From Marixanthomonas sp. SCSIO 43207 (GTDB taxonomy: Bacteria; Bacteroidota; Bacteroidia; Flavobacteriales; Flavobacteriaceae): a DNA stretch of 64,000 nt. Made by a program: the position numbers and the translations under genes. The stretch is taken from positions 1,240,001 to 1,304,000 of the forward strand of contig NZ_CP063203.1 in assembly GCF_019904255.1 (NCBI RefSeq), in the 5' to 3' direction. This document shows positions 1-8,403 of this stretch, in pieces. Positions within the stretch are counted from its first letter, which is position 1; each line of letters starts with the position of its first letter. The notes beneath the pieces are model-generated. The model was not told the origin of the DNA. It made no database searches and saw only the letters and a program-made list of their open reading frames with translations.

Positions 1-1
1 A

Positions 2-769
2 AAATATTTTCGTAGAACAGATAGAGAATATGTAGAGATTGAAGAGCCTTGTTTGTCTTGTGCATTAACAGGAACACCAAAACAAGTTTTGGCGTTAATG
101 CCAAATGCTGAAAATGGTTTATTCAGTCGCTTTATGTTTTATCAAATGCCTACAAGTACTACTTGGAAAAACGTTTTTGCTATTAATACTAAAAAGGGTT
201 TAAATGAGTATTACGATCAATTGGGCAATGAATTTTATGAGCTATACAGACAACTAATCACAAATACTGAAATTCAGTTTTCATATACAGAAGAACAGCA
301 AGAAATATTTAATCAATTTTTTTCAAAAATAAATTTATACTATCTTAATGTAAATCCCATTGAGTATAATTCTTCTATTAAAAGAATGGGTATTATAGCG
401 TTTAGAATTAGTATGATTTTAACCGTTTTAAGAATATTGGAAACAGGAGATATTTCAAATCCTTTGTATTGTTCTGATGAAGATTTTCAATCTACATTAA
501 CTATAGTAAAAGCCTTAATAAAACATAGTAGCAAAGTGTATTCTAGTTTACCGGTTGATAAAACAGCTATAAACTACAAGAACAAAAAAGAACAATTTAT
601 AGATAGTTTACCATTACGTTTTTCTACACAAGATTATATTAGTTATGCATCTAAATTAGATATTACTCAAAAAACAGCAGAGCGTTACATTACTAATCTT
701 TGTAAAACCAAATTTTTATTAAGAGAATCACAAGGTAATTACTACAATCCATCAAAAGAAGTAAAGTGA
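2..769 (+). CDS. DUF3987-type protein, C-terminal part (5' end outside window)
   Basis: The reading frame is open from base 2, so the gene starts before the window. The visible part is about 255 residues. It begins with a conserved-looking stretch (CLSCALTGTPKQV, then LFSRFMFYQMP), continues as a helical domain, and ends with a probable winged-helix tail (QKTAERYITNLCKTKFL). This layout fits the C-terminal part of DUF3987 proteins, which are primase/helicase-like proteins of Bacteroidota mobile elements. The assignment is from remembered family pattern only. It suggests that the left region belongs to an integrated element. Confidence 0.6.
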   Translation, partial: KYFRRTDREYVEIEEPCLSCALTGTPKQVLALMPNAENGLFSRFMFYQMPTSTTWKNVFAINTKKGLNEYYDQLGNEFYELYRQLITNTEIQFSYTEEQQEIFNQFFSKINLYYLNVNPIEYNSSIKRMGIIAFRISMILTVLRILETGDISNPLYCSDEDFQSTLTIVKALIKHSSKVYSSLPVDKTAINYKNKKEQFIDSLPLRFSTQDYISYASKLDITQKTAERYITNLCKTKFLLRESQGNYYNPSKEVK

Positions 770-807
770 GGGTTTGAGGGTTTTGAGGCTGTTCAGTCTT
801 TCTTCCC

Positions 808-2055
808 TCAAATTTTTTCCATAATTATAATAAATTCATTTACCATTGTTGTAACATTCGCACCTTTTTTATTGCTAGGGCTTGTTTTATTTGGCATTCT
901 TTTATTTGGTATGCTTCTTACAAAAGTATCAATATGTTTAAAGTCATTTGCTTCAAATGCCTCTATAGTAAAATAATCTAAAGGTATCTGCACACCTTTT
1001 ACATTTCTGTTTCCAACAACATAGCAAATTCTACCTTCTTTTCTTATCGCTTTAGAAACATTAGTTATAGATTTATAATAATCATCCAAAAAAGAAAGGA
1101 CTTCATAATATCTTTTTTCGTCTATCGCTTTTATTTCTTTTAACTCATTCTTGATAGATTCTGTTTTTAATGTAAAATCTTTTATTTTCGTTCCCCCCAT
1201 TAAGAGATTATCTATTTTTTTTGCATTTTCAAATTTAAACCATTCGTTAGCCCATCTTGAAAATTGTCCATAAGCAACAGTAGTTTTAGAATCACCATAA
1301 GGTGGTGATGTTACCACTAAATCAACACTACCTTCTTTAATATAATGTTTGGGTATTTCATTTACTGTATTAAAATCTGCAATTACTACTTTACTTTTAT
1401 TGTTTATTTTATTGAAGTCTTCTAATCCTTTTATATTTCTTTCTATTTTATTTATAAATAACTTAAAGGTTTGAGGGTTGTGTAAGTGTAGTTTTTCTTT
1501 TGCTATTCTATATCGTTTAAACTCACCATTCCTTGTATAGGAAACCTCTCTAACACACTCTGAAAGAGCTAACAAAAAGAAATCTCTAATTGTTTCAGGG
1601 TATGTGTTTATAATATTAGTTAAATAATATAACTCTTCAGCATTTTCTTTACTATACCAAAAATCTACATTTGTAATATGGTCTAAATCTACATTTTCAG
1701 GGCGTTTGTAATTTTCTATTGCGTTTATTGTTTTTGAAAAGTATTTTTCAATAAGACCCTCGTTAAAGTTTGTTGTTTTGACAGAAGAAATAAATCTTGC
1801 TAATGGATTTAAATCAGTTCCAATTGCATTTATCCCTTGTATTTTAGCTTCAACTAAAGTGGTTCCAGACCCCATATAAGGGTCAAGTATATTTTCAAGT
1901 TTACCTTTTGGTTTATAATCTTGTATTAATTTTCTAGCTATTTGTGGTATCATCATAGCAGGATATGTATGATAAGAATGCGTGTACTCTTTAGTGTCAC
2001 TGGTTCTAAAGTCCCATTCGTCTGTATATGTCCTTTTGTATTCTTTAATTTTCAT
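808..2055 (-). CDS. DNA methyltransferase, probable N4-cytosine type, of an R-M system
   Basis: A 415-residue SAM-dependent DNA methyltransferase. The SAM-binding motif DPYMGSGT is at residues 58-65 and the catalytic motif TSPPYG at 249-254; SPPY is the form usual in m4C enzymes. The order (SAM motif before catalytic motif) is that of beta-class enzymes. It diverges from the controller and endonuclease genes that start at 2147. MvaI/BcnI endonucleases pair with m4C methyltransferases, which fits. The inferred role is protection of the host's own sites; the target sequence cannot be read from the gene. Confidence 0.85.
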   Translation of the reverse strand: MKIKEYKRTYTDEWDFRTSDTKEYTHSYHTYPAMMIPQIARKLIQDYKPKGKLENILDPYMGSGTTLVEAKIQGINAIGTDLNPLARFISSVKTTNFNEGLIEKYFSKTINAIENYKRPENVDLDHITNVDFWYSKENAEELYYLTNIINTYPETIRDFFLLALSECVREVSYTRNGEFKRYRIAKEKLHLHNPQTFKLFINKIERNIKGLEDFNKINNKSKVVIADFNTVNEIPKHYIKEGSVDLVVTSPPYGDSKTTVAYGQFSRWANEWFKFENAKKIDNLLMGGTKIKDFTLKTESIKNELKEIKAIDEKRYYEVLSFLDDYYKSITNVSKAIRKEGRICYVVGNRNVKGVQIPLDYFTIEAFEANDFKHIDTFVRSIPNKRMPNKTSPSNKKGANVTTMVNEFIIIMEKI

Positions 2056-2082
2056 TTTACAAATATAGTAAAATATACATTA

Positions 2083-2098
2083 CTCACAATATGTGGGT
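2083..2098. promoter_or_regulatory. Operator-like box 1 of the R-M locus
   Basis: The box reads CTCACAATATGTGGGT, with the perfect palindrome CACAATATGTG inside it. It matches a second box at 2128-2143 at 13 of 16 positions, 45 bp away. It lies between the divergent methyltransferase and controller genes, where R-M controller (C) proteins normally bind. Function inferred. Confidence 0.5.
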
Positions 2099-2127
2099 GT
2101 TTATTTTTTAACATAAATATATTTTTG

Positions 2128-2143
2128 CTCACAAATTGTTGGT
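2128..2143. promoter_or_regulatory. Operator-like box 2 of the R-M locus
   Basis: The box reads CTCACAAATTGTTGGT and ends three bases before the ATG of the XRE controller. A C protein bound here would block or position transcription of the controller-endonuclease pair. The closeness to the ATG leaves almost no untranslated leader. Function inferred from position and from its match with box 1. Confidence 0.5.
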
Positions 2144-2146
2144 AAA

Positions 2147-2437
2147 ATGAAATCTGAAATACAATTAAGTGTAATTAATATTATTAGAGAATTAAGAAAT
2201 GATAATGATTTATCTCAAGCGGGTTTTGCAGATATTATAGGTGTTAGTTATGGTATGATTGGTAATATTGAATCAACAAAATTTAGTCACAAATATACAA
2301 TTGAACAACTTCAAAAAGCTACTCAATTTTTTTCATTTCCTTTTGAAAGATTGTTTATGTCGGAACTCGAGGCTAACAAAAATAAAAGAGAGGTTATTGA
2401 TTTATTAATAGAAAGAATTAAAATTTATGATAGATAA
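2147..2437 (+). CDS. XRE-family helix-turn-helix protein, probable R-M controller
   Basis: A 96-residue protein with an N-terminal helix-turn-helix of the Cro/C1 (XRE) type: LSQAGFADIIGVSYGMIGNIE at about residues 22-43. The size and the position directly before an endonuclease gene fit C proteins, which delay endonuclease expression after entry into a new host. Its 3' end overlaps the start of the endonuclease gene by 11 bases, so the two are probably translated together. It may bind the two boxes at 2083-2143. A generic XRE regulator is the alternative. Confidence 0.75.
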   Translation: MKSEIQLSVINIIRELRNDNDLSQAGFADIIGVSYGMIGNIESTKFSHKYTIEQLQKATQFFSFPFERLFMSELEANKNKREVIDLLIERIKIYDR

Positions 2438-3173
2438 AACAAAAATTGAAAAAGAGTTTAATAGGATTAAAAGTTTAGGTTTTATTCCGAGTAGAAGAAA
2501 ACATAATACAGGTATAGGTAAAACATTTGAAGATTATTTAGGTGTAACTGAAAATAATGATAAACTACCAGATTTTGATGGTTTTGAGGTTAAAAGTCAA
2601 AGAGCTTTAACTAGTTCTTTTCTAACTCTTTTTACTAAAAGTCCAACTGGTCCTAAACAAGCTAATACTTATTTAAGAGATAAATATGGTGAAGAATACG
2701 AGGAATATCCTGGCTTAAAAAAGTTACATACATCAATTTTTTCAAATAAGTTTAATACTTATAAATTAAGAACAGGCTTTATTATAGTTAATGATAAAGA
2801 AAATTCTGTAGTTCGTTTAGAGGTGAAAGATTTAGTTACCGGTGAAATAACAGACAAGTCTGTATATTGGTCATATGAAGATCTATCGAAAGCATTACAT
2901 AAAAAATTACAAGCATTATTTTATGTTAATGCTGAAACTCGTAAAGTAAATGGAGTAGAAGAATTTCATTATACTCAAGCGGATATTTATTTAAACCCTA
3001 CTTTAGAAAACTTACTAAAATTAATTGATGAAGGTAAATTAATGGTAGATATTCGTATAGGTTCTTATAAAAGTGGGCGTAATAAAGGTAAGACTCACGA
3101 TCACGGTACAGGTTTCCGAATCAGACCATCTGATTTAAGTTTGCTTTATAATGATACTTTAGATATTGACTAG
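2427..3173 (+). CDS. Type II restriction endonuclease, MvaI/BcnI family
   Basis: A 248-residue protein with a PD-(D/E)XK-like active site: D49, E54 and K56 in PDFDGFEVKSQ have the same spacing as the MvaI catalytic residues. The N-terminal GKTFEDYLGV segment and the C-terminal GSYKSGRNKGKTHDHGTGFRI segment also fit this family. MvaI and BcnI cut pentanucleotide sites (CCWGG and CCSGG) as monomers; whether this enzyme shares either site is inference. It overlaps the controller gene upstream. Confidence 0.8.
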   Translation: MIDKTKIEKEFNRIKSLGFIPSRRKHNTGIGKTFEDYLGVTENNDKLPDFDGFEVKSQRALTSSFLTLFTKSPTGPKQANTYLRDKYGEEYEEYPGLKKLHTSIFSNKFNTYKLRTGFIIVNDKENSVVRLEVKDLVTGEITDKSVYWSYEDLSKALHKKLQALFYVNAETRKVNGVEEFHYTQADIYLNPTLENLLKLIDEGKLMVDIRIGSYKSGRNKGKTHDHGTGFRIRPSDLSLLYNDTLDID

Positions 3174-3205
3174 TTGTTTCTTTTAAATATTCACTCACAT
3201 ATATT

Positions 3206-3931
3206 TTGATAGATATATTAAAATCTATATTAAAACTACTTTTAATAGGTTTAATACCAGCCTTTTTGCTTTTTGTATCAAAAAGTGATTATGTGTTAGA
3301 TTATCTTATTGATAATGATTTTTTAATTACCATAGATAACAAAGAAGTTGTAAAATTTTGGCTCTTTTTATTAGGCACATTGATAGGTGCTCTTATTATT
3401 CCTGTAAAACTTTTTTTAACTGAAAAGAAATTAAAAAAACAAAAAACAATTTTAAGTGTAGTAGTATTAATAAACTTAAAGCAAATAGCTAAAGATTTAG
3501 GCATAAATGTATCAGATTTAAACATTCGCGTTTTTTGTGTAAAAAAAAATATTTTTAATGGCAGAGTAACATTAACGGACAAACATTTTGATAACATAAC
3601 ACATAAAATTGAAGGTAAAGGCAAGCTACCTTTTATAATTTATAAGGACAATATTCAAGGTGTTGTTGGACGCGCTTATTATGAAAAATCTTATTTTGTT
3701 GATTATAATATTAAAAACGATAAAAATTCATATTCTTTAACGGACGAGCATTTAAACCGTATAGGTGATGTAAAGTTTTGTTGTGCAACACCGATATTTA
3801 ATAGTAATAAAATTAAGTATATTATAAGTCTAGATTCAACAACAAGAGTGTATAAATCTAAAGCAAAAACTACTTATTTAAGAGAAAATTTAGTATATTT
3901 ATCAAAGTTGTTTGATGATTTTATTTTATGA
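3206..3931 (+). CDS. Membrane protein with GAF-like C-terminal domain
   Basis: A protein of about 241 residues with two predicted membrane helices (roughly residues 5-25 and 50-70), then a soluble domain. The end of that domain (GVVGRAYYEKSY, later FCCATPIFNSNKIKYIISLDS) looks like a GAF sensor domain. The listed start is TTG; no ATG lies nearby, so the start is uncertain. It follows the endonuclease by about 30 bases and may be co-transcribed. The role is unknown; membrane proteins of this form occur in defence islands. Confidence 0.55.
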   Translation: MIDILKSILKLLLIGLIPAFLLFVSKSDYVLDYLIDNDFLITIDNKEVVKFWLFLLGTLIGALIIPVKLFLTEKKLKKQKTILSVVVLINLKQIAKDLGINVSDLNIRVFCVKKNIFNGRVTLTDKHFDNITHKIEGKGKLPFIIYKDNIQGVVGRAYYEKSYFVDYNIKNDKNSYSLTDEHLNRIGDVKFCCATPIFNSNKIKYIISLDSTTRVYKSKAKTTYLRENLVYLSKLFDDFIL

Positions 3932-4095
3932 TTAAAAAAAGAAAAAATATTAAAAGAGAAAAAAGTTTTAAAACATCTCATCAATACTCGTTTGAAGTAT
4001 CAACTCTTTATACCTTTTTAGATAAATTTTCTGATACATCTAAAAAATATAATTCGTTAAAAATAAAGGTTGATTCCAATTTAATCGGGAAGTAA
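3928..4095 (+). CDS. Small basic protein
   Basis: A 55-residue ORF whose ATG overlaps the stop of the previous gene (ATGA). The N-terminus is very basic (MIKKRKNIKREKSFK). The overlap suggests translational coupling and hence a real gene. No family recognised. Confidence 0.45.
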   Translation: MIKKRKNIKREKSFKTSHQYSFEVSTLYTFLDKFSDTSKKYNSLKIKVDSNLIGK

Positions 4096-4870
4096 TTTTC
4101 CCCACAAAATAAAACCCATTTTTTTCGTACCTCAAAATCCCCTGTCTTTTATTTTGTTCCGCTCGCCACCGCACTTGTAATTTTTGGTTGCCCACCCTCA
4201 CACAGCATATTACTTCTTTTATTTAAACTATTATATTTTAATAAATAGGTACAATAAAAAAGTAAAAAGCTGTTGCCACCGCTCACACCAAAAACTACCC
4301 AAAGCTATGTTTACATAATACAAGTTATAGTAGCAAACGGCACTTTTCAAAGGTTTGCTATCGCAGTGTTAATGCATTTTGTAGCTATAACTGGTATTAT
4401 GTAAAATATCCGCTATTCCAACACGCAATTCCGAACATTAAACCACATTTTGAACTAACATTAAACATCAGTACATTTTAAGGTTTCCGTTAATTGATAA
4501 TAATATTCGTTATCTCATTCAAGCTGCACAAAACCATCGTTAAGTCCAAGTATTCCTTACCTCAAGTCTTTGTTTGTTTCATTTCGTTAACAAATATAAA
4601 AGACCACTTTTCCCCACCACCCAAGTCAGCGGTTATAAAAAAATAGGTTCATAAAATGTAGTAATACGCCATAGCATATTGCTTTTTCTCGTTCCTCAAA
4701 AAAACAAAAAGCTATGGTCTAAAAGTCCTGTATAAGTAGCTTGTTTAAATGCTGTTTTATCAAACAACTATTTAAAACGCTACCCATACAAACGCTTCAT
4801 CCAACGCTCAATACAGTACTAAAACCTATTTTTTTAAGTGTTAATTCCCCAGAAAAGTTATATTTATAGT
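4096..4870. other. Non-coding stretch of about 775 bp
   Basis: I see no convincing gene on either strand. The stretch is richer in C on the + strand than its surroundings (many ccac and cctc runs). It holds the structured palindrome at 4310-4405. This could be a regulatory or transfer-related region of a mobile element, but nothing in it identifies one. Confidence 0.5.
4310..4405. repeat. Branched imperfect palindrome
   Basis: Outer arms TTTACATAATAC (4310-4321) and GTATTATGTAAA (4394-4405) pair perfectly. After one mismatch, AGTTATAG (4323-4330) pairs with CTATAACT (4385-4392). Inside, TAGCAAAC (4331-4338) and GTTTGCTA (4353-4360) form a second hairpin, leaving 4361-4384 unpaired. The plan (long outer stem, inner hairpin, unpaired side) resembles the array repeats to the right, but the sequence and the ends do not match them. 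Confidence 0.7.
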
Positions 4871-5038
4871 ATGAAACAAATGATTGAAGATTTATTTGAT
4901 TTATTCTTTCCTCACGATTTAGATGAAAACGGTAATAAAATCGTAAATCCTGAAGGTGATGATTCTTTTGGTACTAAACTTTTCACAATCATTATGCTTG
5001 TTATAATAGTAATATTGGCAGGTATAACATTAAATTAA
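4871..5038 (+). CDS. Small single-pass membrane protein
   Basis: A 55-residue protein with an acidic N-terminal half (IEDLFDLFFPHDLDENG) and one C-terminal membrane helix (LFTIIMLVIIVILAGITL). I start it at the ATG at 4871; the frame is also open from 4838. No family recognised. Confidence 0.5.
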   Translation: MKQMIEDLFDLFFPHDLDENGNKIVNPEGDDSFGTKLFTIIMLVIIVILAGITLN

Positions 5039-5213
5039 TAAAAGATAGCAAATATATGTGGCTTCCAACAGCCCACGCTTTAAGGCTATAAAGCTCAAGC
5101 CTACGGTTTTTTAAAAAACTTTTTATTACTACTACAAAACAACTTTTGGCTTTAATTAATGCAATTTCTTTTTCAATAAAATTTTTCAAAAACTTTTTTA
5201 AAAAAAGCTTGAC

Positions 5214-5253
5214 AGCCTTACCCACGCCACAAAGCGGTAGGCTTTCTTTTTTT
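5214..5253 (+). terminator. Probable rho-independent terminator
   Basis: AGCCTTACC (5214-5222) pairs with GGTAGGCT (5236-5243) with one bulge, followed by a T-rich run. It would end a transcript through the small membrane protein gene. The stretch 5039-5213 holds no gene that I can support. Confidence 0.5.
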
Positions 5254-5319
5254 AATTTTTTTCTTTTTCATTTTAAAAAAAAATATGTGTGAGCGTAGCG
5301 AACTTTTAATTGGATAGCT

Positions 5320-5760
5320 ATGTCTTATTTTGAAATGAAAACCCACCAAATCGGAAAAACCTACTCGAACCCTCATTTTTTTATCCTAAACAAAGGACTT
5401 AACAGTGGAAAACCCCTCTCAAATCCTTGTCCTAACTGTTTTGTAGTAATCACAAAAACCGAAACAGAAAAAAACACGCTATTTCACTTATCTATGATGT
5501 TGCAAATAGGCGGTTTTTACGCTTATTATTTAAAAGGTAGTGTTATTCCGTTTATTTCTGTAGATGATTGCAGAAATACGCTTAAAAAAGGCGTTAAATC
5601 TTCTCATAATGTCAGCGACCAGATGCAAAAACACATAAAAGCGGTTGAGGTTATCAGTAAAAAGGAAAAAGAGCTTCAAAATGTCATTGATAAAATGGCA
5701 GTTTTAAAGGTTGCATACATTCGTAATTGTTTCAAACTAATGCAAACAAAAGAAGCCTAA
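5320..5760 (+). CDS. DUF6943-like hypothetical protein
   Basis: A 146-residue protein. The N-terminal part PHFFILNKGLNSGKPLSNPC, followed by PNCFVV and later LKGSVIPFI, is the pattern I associate with DUF6943, a family of unknown function common in Bacteroidota mobile DNA. A C-terminal helical segment (about residues 95-130) may be a coiled coil. Family name moderately sure; function unknown. Confidence 0.6.
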   Translation: MSYFEMKTHQIGKTYSNPHFFILNKGLNSGKPLSNPCPNCFVVITKTETEKNTLFHLSMMLQIGGFYAYYLKGSVIPFISVDDCRNTLKKGVKSSHNVSDQMQKHIKAVEVISKKEKELQNVIDKMAVLKVAYIRNCFKLMQTKEA

Positions 5761-5897
5761 TGCAAAGGCATCTCACAAGCCTAAAACAGTAACAAAATGG
5801 CATAATTCTCGTTATATTAGTAACGAAAACAAGGTTTAAAAGCAATGTCAAGTCCGTACCAAGTCCGAACGAATATTAATTTTAAATTGTTATAAAA

Positions 5898-6539
5898 ATG
5901 GGTAAAATTCCACAGGGTATTTTAGGAAGTCTATCGGGAAAGGTAGGTAGTATTATTGGCGGTAGTTGGAAAGGTATTGACTACATCAGAATTAAGCCAG
6001 CAAGCGTGGCGAATCCACGTACAGAAGGACAGGTAAATCAGCGTAATAAATTTACTATTACATTGGAGTATCTTCAAGCGACAAGCGATTTTATTAAAGT
6101 TGGATATAAGGCTTTTGCTGTTAAGAAAACAGAATTTAATGCTGCAATGTCTTATGTATTAAATAATGCAGTAGGAGGTATCGCACCTAACTTTACAATC
6201 GATTATTCTTTAGCTTTATTAAGTAGAGGTTCTTTGTCAAGTGTTTTAAATGGTTCAACCGATTTAGCAACATCAGGACAAGTAACTTTTGATTGGGATG
6301 ATAACTCGGCAGAGGGTAATGCAAATGCAACAGATAAAGCGATGGTATTAGTTTACAATCCAAGTAAAAAAGAATCTGTATCAATTCTTGATGGTGCTGA
6401 TAGAACTGTAGGTTCTCAAGTAATTACTATACCAAATACTTATGCAGGAGACACAGTAGAGCTATTTATGGCGTTTGTTTCTGCTGATGGTAGTCAAGTA
6501 TCAAATAGTGTGTATTTAGGCTCTGGTACGGCAGCTTAA
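5898..6539 (+). CDS. DUF6266 family protein
   Basis: A 213-residue protein opening with MGKIPQGILGSLSGKVGSII, followed by GSWKGIDYIR and PRTEGQVNQRNKF, which is the signature I know for DUF6266, a Bacteroidota family of unknown function. The C-terminal half looks like a beta-rich domain (VTFDWDDNSAEGN). There is no signal peptide. It is the last + strand gene before the cassette array and is followed by a strong terminator. Confidence 0.8.
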   Translation: MGKIPQGILGSLSGKVGSIIGGSWKGIDYIRIKPASVANPRTEGQVNQRNKFTITLEYLQATSDFIKVGYKAFAVKKTEFNAAMSYVLNNAVGGIAPNFTIDYSLALLSRGSLSSVLNGSTDLATSGQVTFDWDDNSAEGNANATDKAMVLVYNPSKKESVSILDGADRTVGSQVITIPNTYAGDTVELFMAFVSADGSQVSNSVYLGSGTAA

Positions 6540-6565
6540 TAACTTTAAGTTTAAATACATATTGA

Positions 6566-6600
6566 AAACCGTTTCTATTAATTTAGAAGCGGTTTTTTTA
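6566..6600 (+). terminator. Rho-independent terminator after the DUF6266 gene
   Basis: AAACCGTTTCT (6566-6576) pairs with AGAAGCGGTTT (6585-6595), followed by a T run, 27 bases after the stop codon. Confidence 0.75.
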
Positions 6601-6634
6601 TATCTTTAGATCACTTCAAATGATAGGTTAAAAT

Positions 6635-6727
6635 GTTATACCTATGTTGTACCCTTTTTTAATTAATCTTTTAAAACCCTTTATTTATAAGGGTTAATTG
6701 ATTTAATTAATATAATACATTGTTAGC
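6635..6727. other. Left boundary of the cassette array with degenerate site remnants
   Basis: At 6715-6727 the sequence ATACATTGTTAGC equals the right end of an array repeat and carries the tag of the first cassette, but the rest of a normal repeat is missing. In its place is an AT-rich palindrome (arms near 6658-6668 and 6700-6710, inner AACCCTT/AAGGGTT hairpin). At 6635-6654 the bases GTTATACCTATGTTGTACCC resemble a second repeat end. This may be a decayed terminal site, a bidirectional terminator, or both. Confidence 0.45.
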
Positions 6728-6736
6728 AAAAGTATT

Positions 6737-7444
6737 TTACAACCAACTATCACTAACTTTCGAGTAGCATATTTCAAATTCAAGTTGATATTCATTCTTT
6801 AATAATTCTATCAGTTTTCGAAATTCAGGTTTTGAATTTGGTGAAATATGTACTTTCTTAATTAAAGTGTTTAAATCTACTTCAACCAATTTACTTTCAG
6901 GTTTTTCATCATCTTTGGTTATAGTTACACACCTAATTTCATTTTCAAACTTATAGAAATCTAATTTAGTCACGAATGGATAAAACATATTTGAAGTCGA
7001 AAAATGATAATTGTCTTCATTTATGTAATTAACTTCTCCGACATATACAATTCTGTCCGTTTTATTAAATGAATCTTGAAGTGATTTCAAGTCAGTTTCT
7101 ATTGCAACTCCGGTTTTGTCTTTAGCATACATTTTCCACATTGCAAAAGATTCTCTTTCTGCATAACTCCAAGATGAGATTAAATGATTCTTTCTCAAAG
7201 TACTTTCAAGATAATCGTTCAGCTCTTGATTATTTCTATTACCTCTCTCATTATCTTGTTCAATCATTCTTTCCAGTATGAAATGAGGAATTCTCCCTTC
7301 GTTATTATCTCCAAGATTATCAGAGTTTGAAAAGAAAAGTGATTTTGTTTCTAATAGATTTAAGAACTTCCAAAAATCCATATATCTCCAAATCGGTTTA
7401 TCGAAAGAGTTTTTTGTTTGGAAAACGTAATGTTCATTGTACAT
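6737..7444 (-). CDS. DUF2971 family protein
   Basis: A 235-residue protein with the DUF2971 pattern: an N-terminal YMDFWKFLNLLETKSLFFS segment, a central SWSYAERESFAMWKMYA, and then GVAIETDL. The family has no known enzymatic role. This is the distal (last) cassette of the array; its tag, GTTAGCAAAAG at one end and TTTTGCTAAC at the other, matches, but its own 3' repeat is missing apart from a short remnant. Confidence 0.7.
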   Translation of the reverse strand: MYNEHYVFQTKNSFDKPIWRYMDFWKFLNLLETKSLFFSNSDNLGDNNEGRIPHFILERMIEQDNERGNRNNQELNDYLESTLRKNHLISSWSYAERESFAMWKMYAKDKTGVAIETDLKSLQDSFNKTDRIVYVGEVNYINEDNYHFSTSNMFYPFVTKLDFYKFENEIRCVTITKDDEKPESKLVEVDLNTLIKKVHISPNSKPEFRKLIELLKNEYQLEFEICYSKVSDSWL

Positions 7445-7467
7445 ATGCTTTTCGGAATATTTTTGCT

Positions 7468-7593
7468 AACGGTCTCGTATAACCGTCAGTTACGGGTTAA
7501 AGTACGCAAATTTTTCGGTTTAGCACAGACGTTAGCAATTCCGAGTGGATTCGGACGTAGTCGAATCCGCCGTAATTGCGGTTATACATTGTT
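7468..7593 (-). repeat. attC-like repeat 1, type B
   Basis: Type B variant with a GGGTTAAAGTACGC inner arm. It is the 3' site of the cassette carrying the gene at 7607. Confidence 0.9.
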
Positions 7594-7606
7594 GTAGTGC
7601 GTTTTT

Positions 7607-8260
7607 TTATTCTATTCCAATCCATTTTTCTAGTTCTGATTTATGTTCATCAACCGCAACCCAAGTATTGATAGTTTCAACATTTTGTTTGTCAAAAGCT
7701 GTCAGATACTGCAAATGGATTTTTTCTCCAATTTTTAATTCAGGCACATTTGTTTGGATTGAGGACTTATTTAATTCGGTTATTTCTTGCCAATGGTTTT
7801 TAGTATTCAAAAGTCGAGTTGGAAACCAATCATCATTTTCAGCTCTATAGTTTAATATTTCTCCGTCTTCAGTTCCGATATGCAATTTCCACTCATCATT
7901 AATAATTTCAAAAGCGTCTAAGTTTTCACCAGTTGCAAAGTCAAATTCAGCATTTTTTGGGTAATCCGAAATGAGAACTTTAATTTTAAGATTTTCTGTG
8001 ATGTCTTTTATTTTCTCAATTCTCCAAATCCAACATTTTGAATCGGTTATTGTTTCTCCGTTATAAAATGGTTGCTTTACTTTAAATTCAACTAATTCGA
8101 TGTCGTAAGCAGCAGTCTTAAACCTTTCATAAATTCCGTTTTTATAGGCTCCAGAATTCTGTAATTCCGCAAATGTGAAATTTGAATTTAATTCACAAGA
8201 AACTGTTCCTAAAGGTGTATCGAATGTTCTTTTTATCAATGTGTTTCTCGTTTTTCTCAA
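7607..8260 (-). CDS. Hypothetical protein
   Basis: About 217 residues, no signal peptide, no family recognised. Rich in W and acidic residues in the middle (CWIWRIEKIKD, NAEFDFATGENLDAFEI), suggesting a soluble beta-rich domain. The best start is the TTG in the cassette leader (MRKTRNTLIKR); an upstream GTG would lie inside the tag. Confidence 0.65.
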   Translation of the reverse strand: MRKTRNTLIKRTFDTPLGTVSCELNSNFTFAELQNSGAYKNGIYERFKTAAYDIELVEFKVKQPFYNGETITDSKCWIWRIEKIKDITENLKIKVLISDYPKNAEFDFATGENLDAFEIINDEWKLHIGTEDGEILNYRAENDDWFPTRLLNTKNHWQEITELNKSSIQTNVPELKIGEKIHLQYLTAFDKQNVETINTWVAVDEHKSELEKWIGIE

Positions 8261-8269
8261 ATGCACTAC

Positions 8270-8395
8270 AACGGTCTCGTATAACCGCAGTTATGGAGTT
8301 AAAGTTACTTAATTTTTGTGTTAAGAACAGACGTTAGCAACTGCGAGTGGATTCGGACGTAGTCGAATCCGCCGTAATTGCGGTTATACATTGTT
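8270..8395 (-). repeat. attC-like repeat 2, type A
   Basis: Type A with AACTGCGAG instead of the usual AATTCCGAG near the inner hairpin. 3' site of the two-gene cassette at 8404-9077. Confidence 0.9.
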
Positions 8396-8403
8396 GTAAA
8401 CAG

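Noticed and set aside
1942-2145. 67-residue + strand ORF between the divergent R-M genes
   Set aside because: It overlaps the methyltransferase start and the operator region; no conserved character.
5001-5225. 74-residue - strand ORF
   Set aside because: Low-complexity lysine/phenylalanine-rich frame over the AT-rich stretch before the terminator; no support.
7594-7610. T-runs after each repeat as rho-independent terminators
   Set aside because: The T-run is on the + strand while the genes are on the - strand, so it cannot end their transcripts in the usual way; on the coding strand it is an A-run between stop codon and tag.
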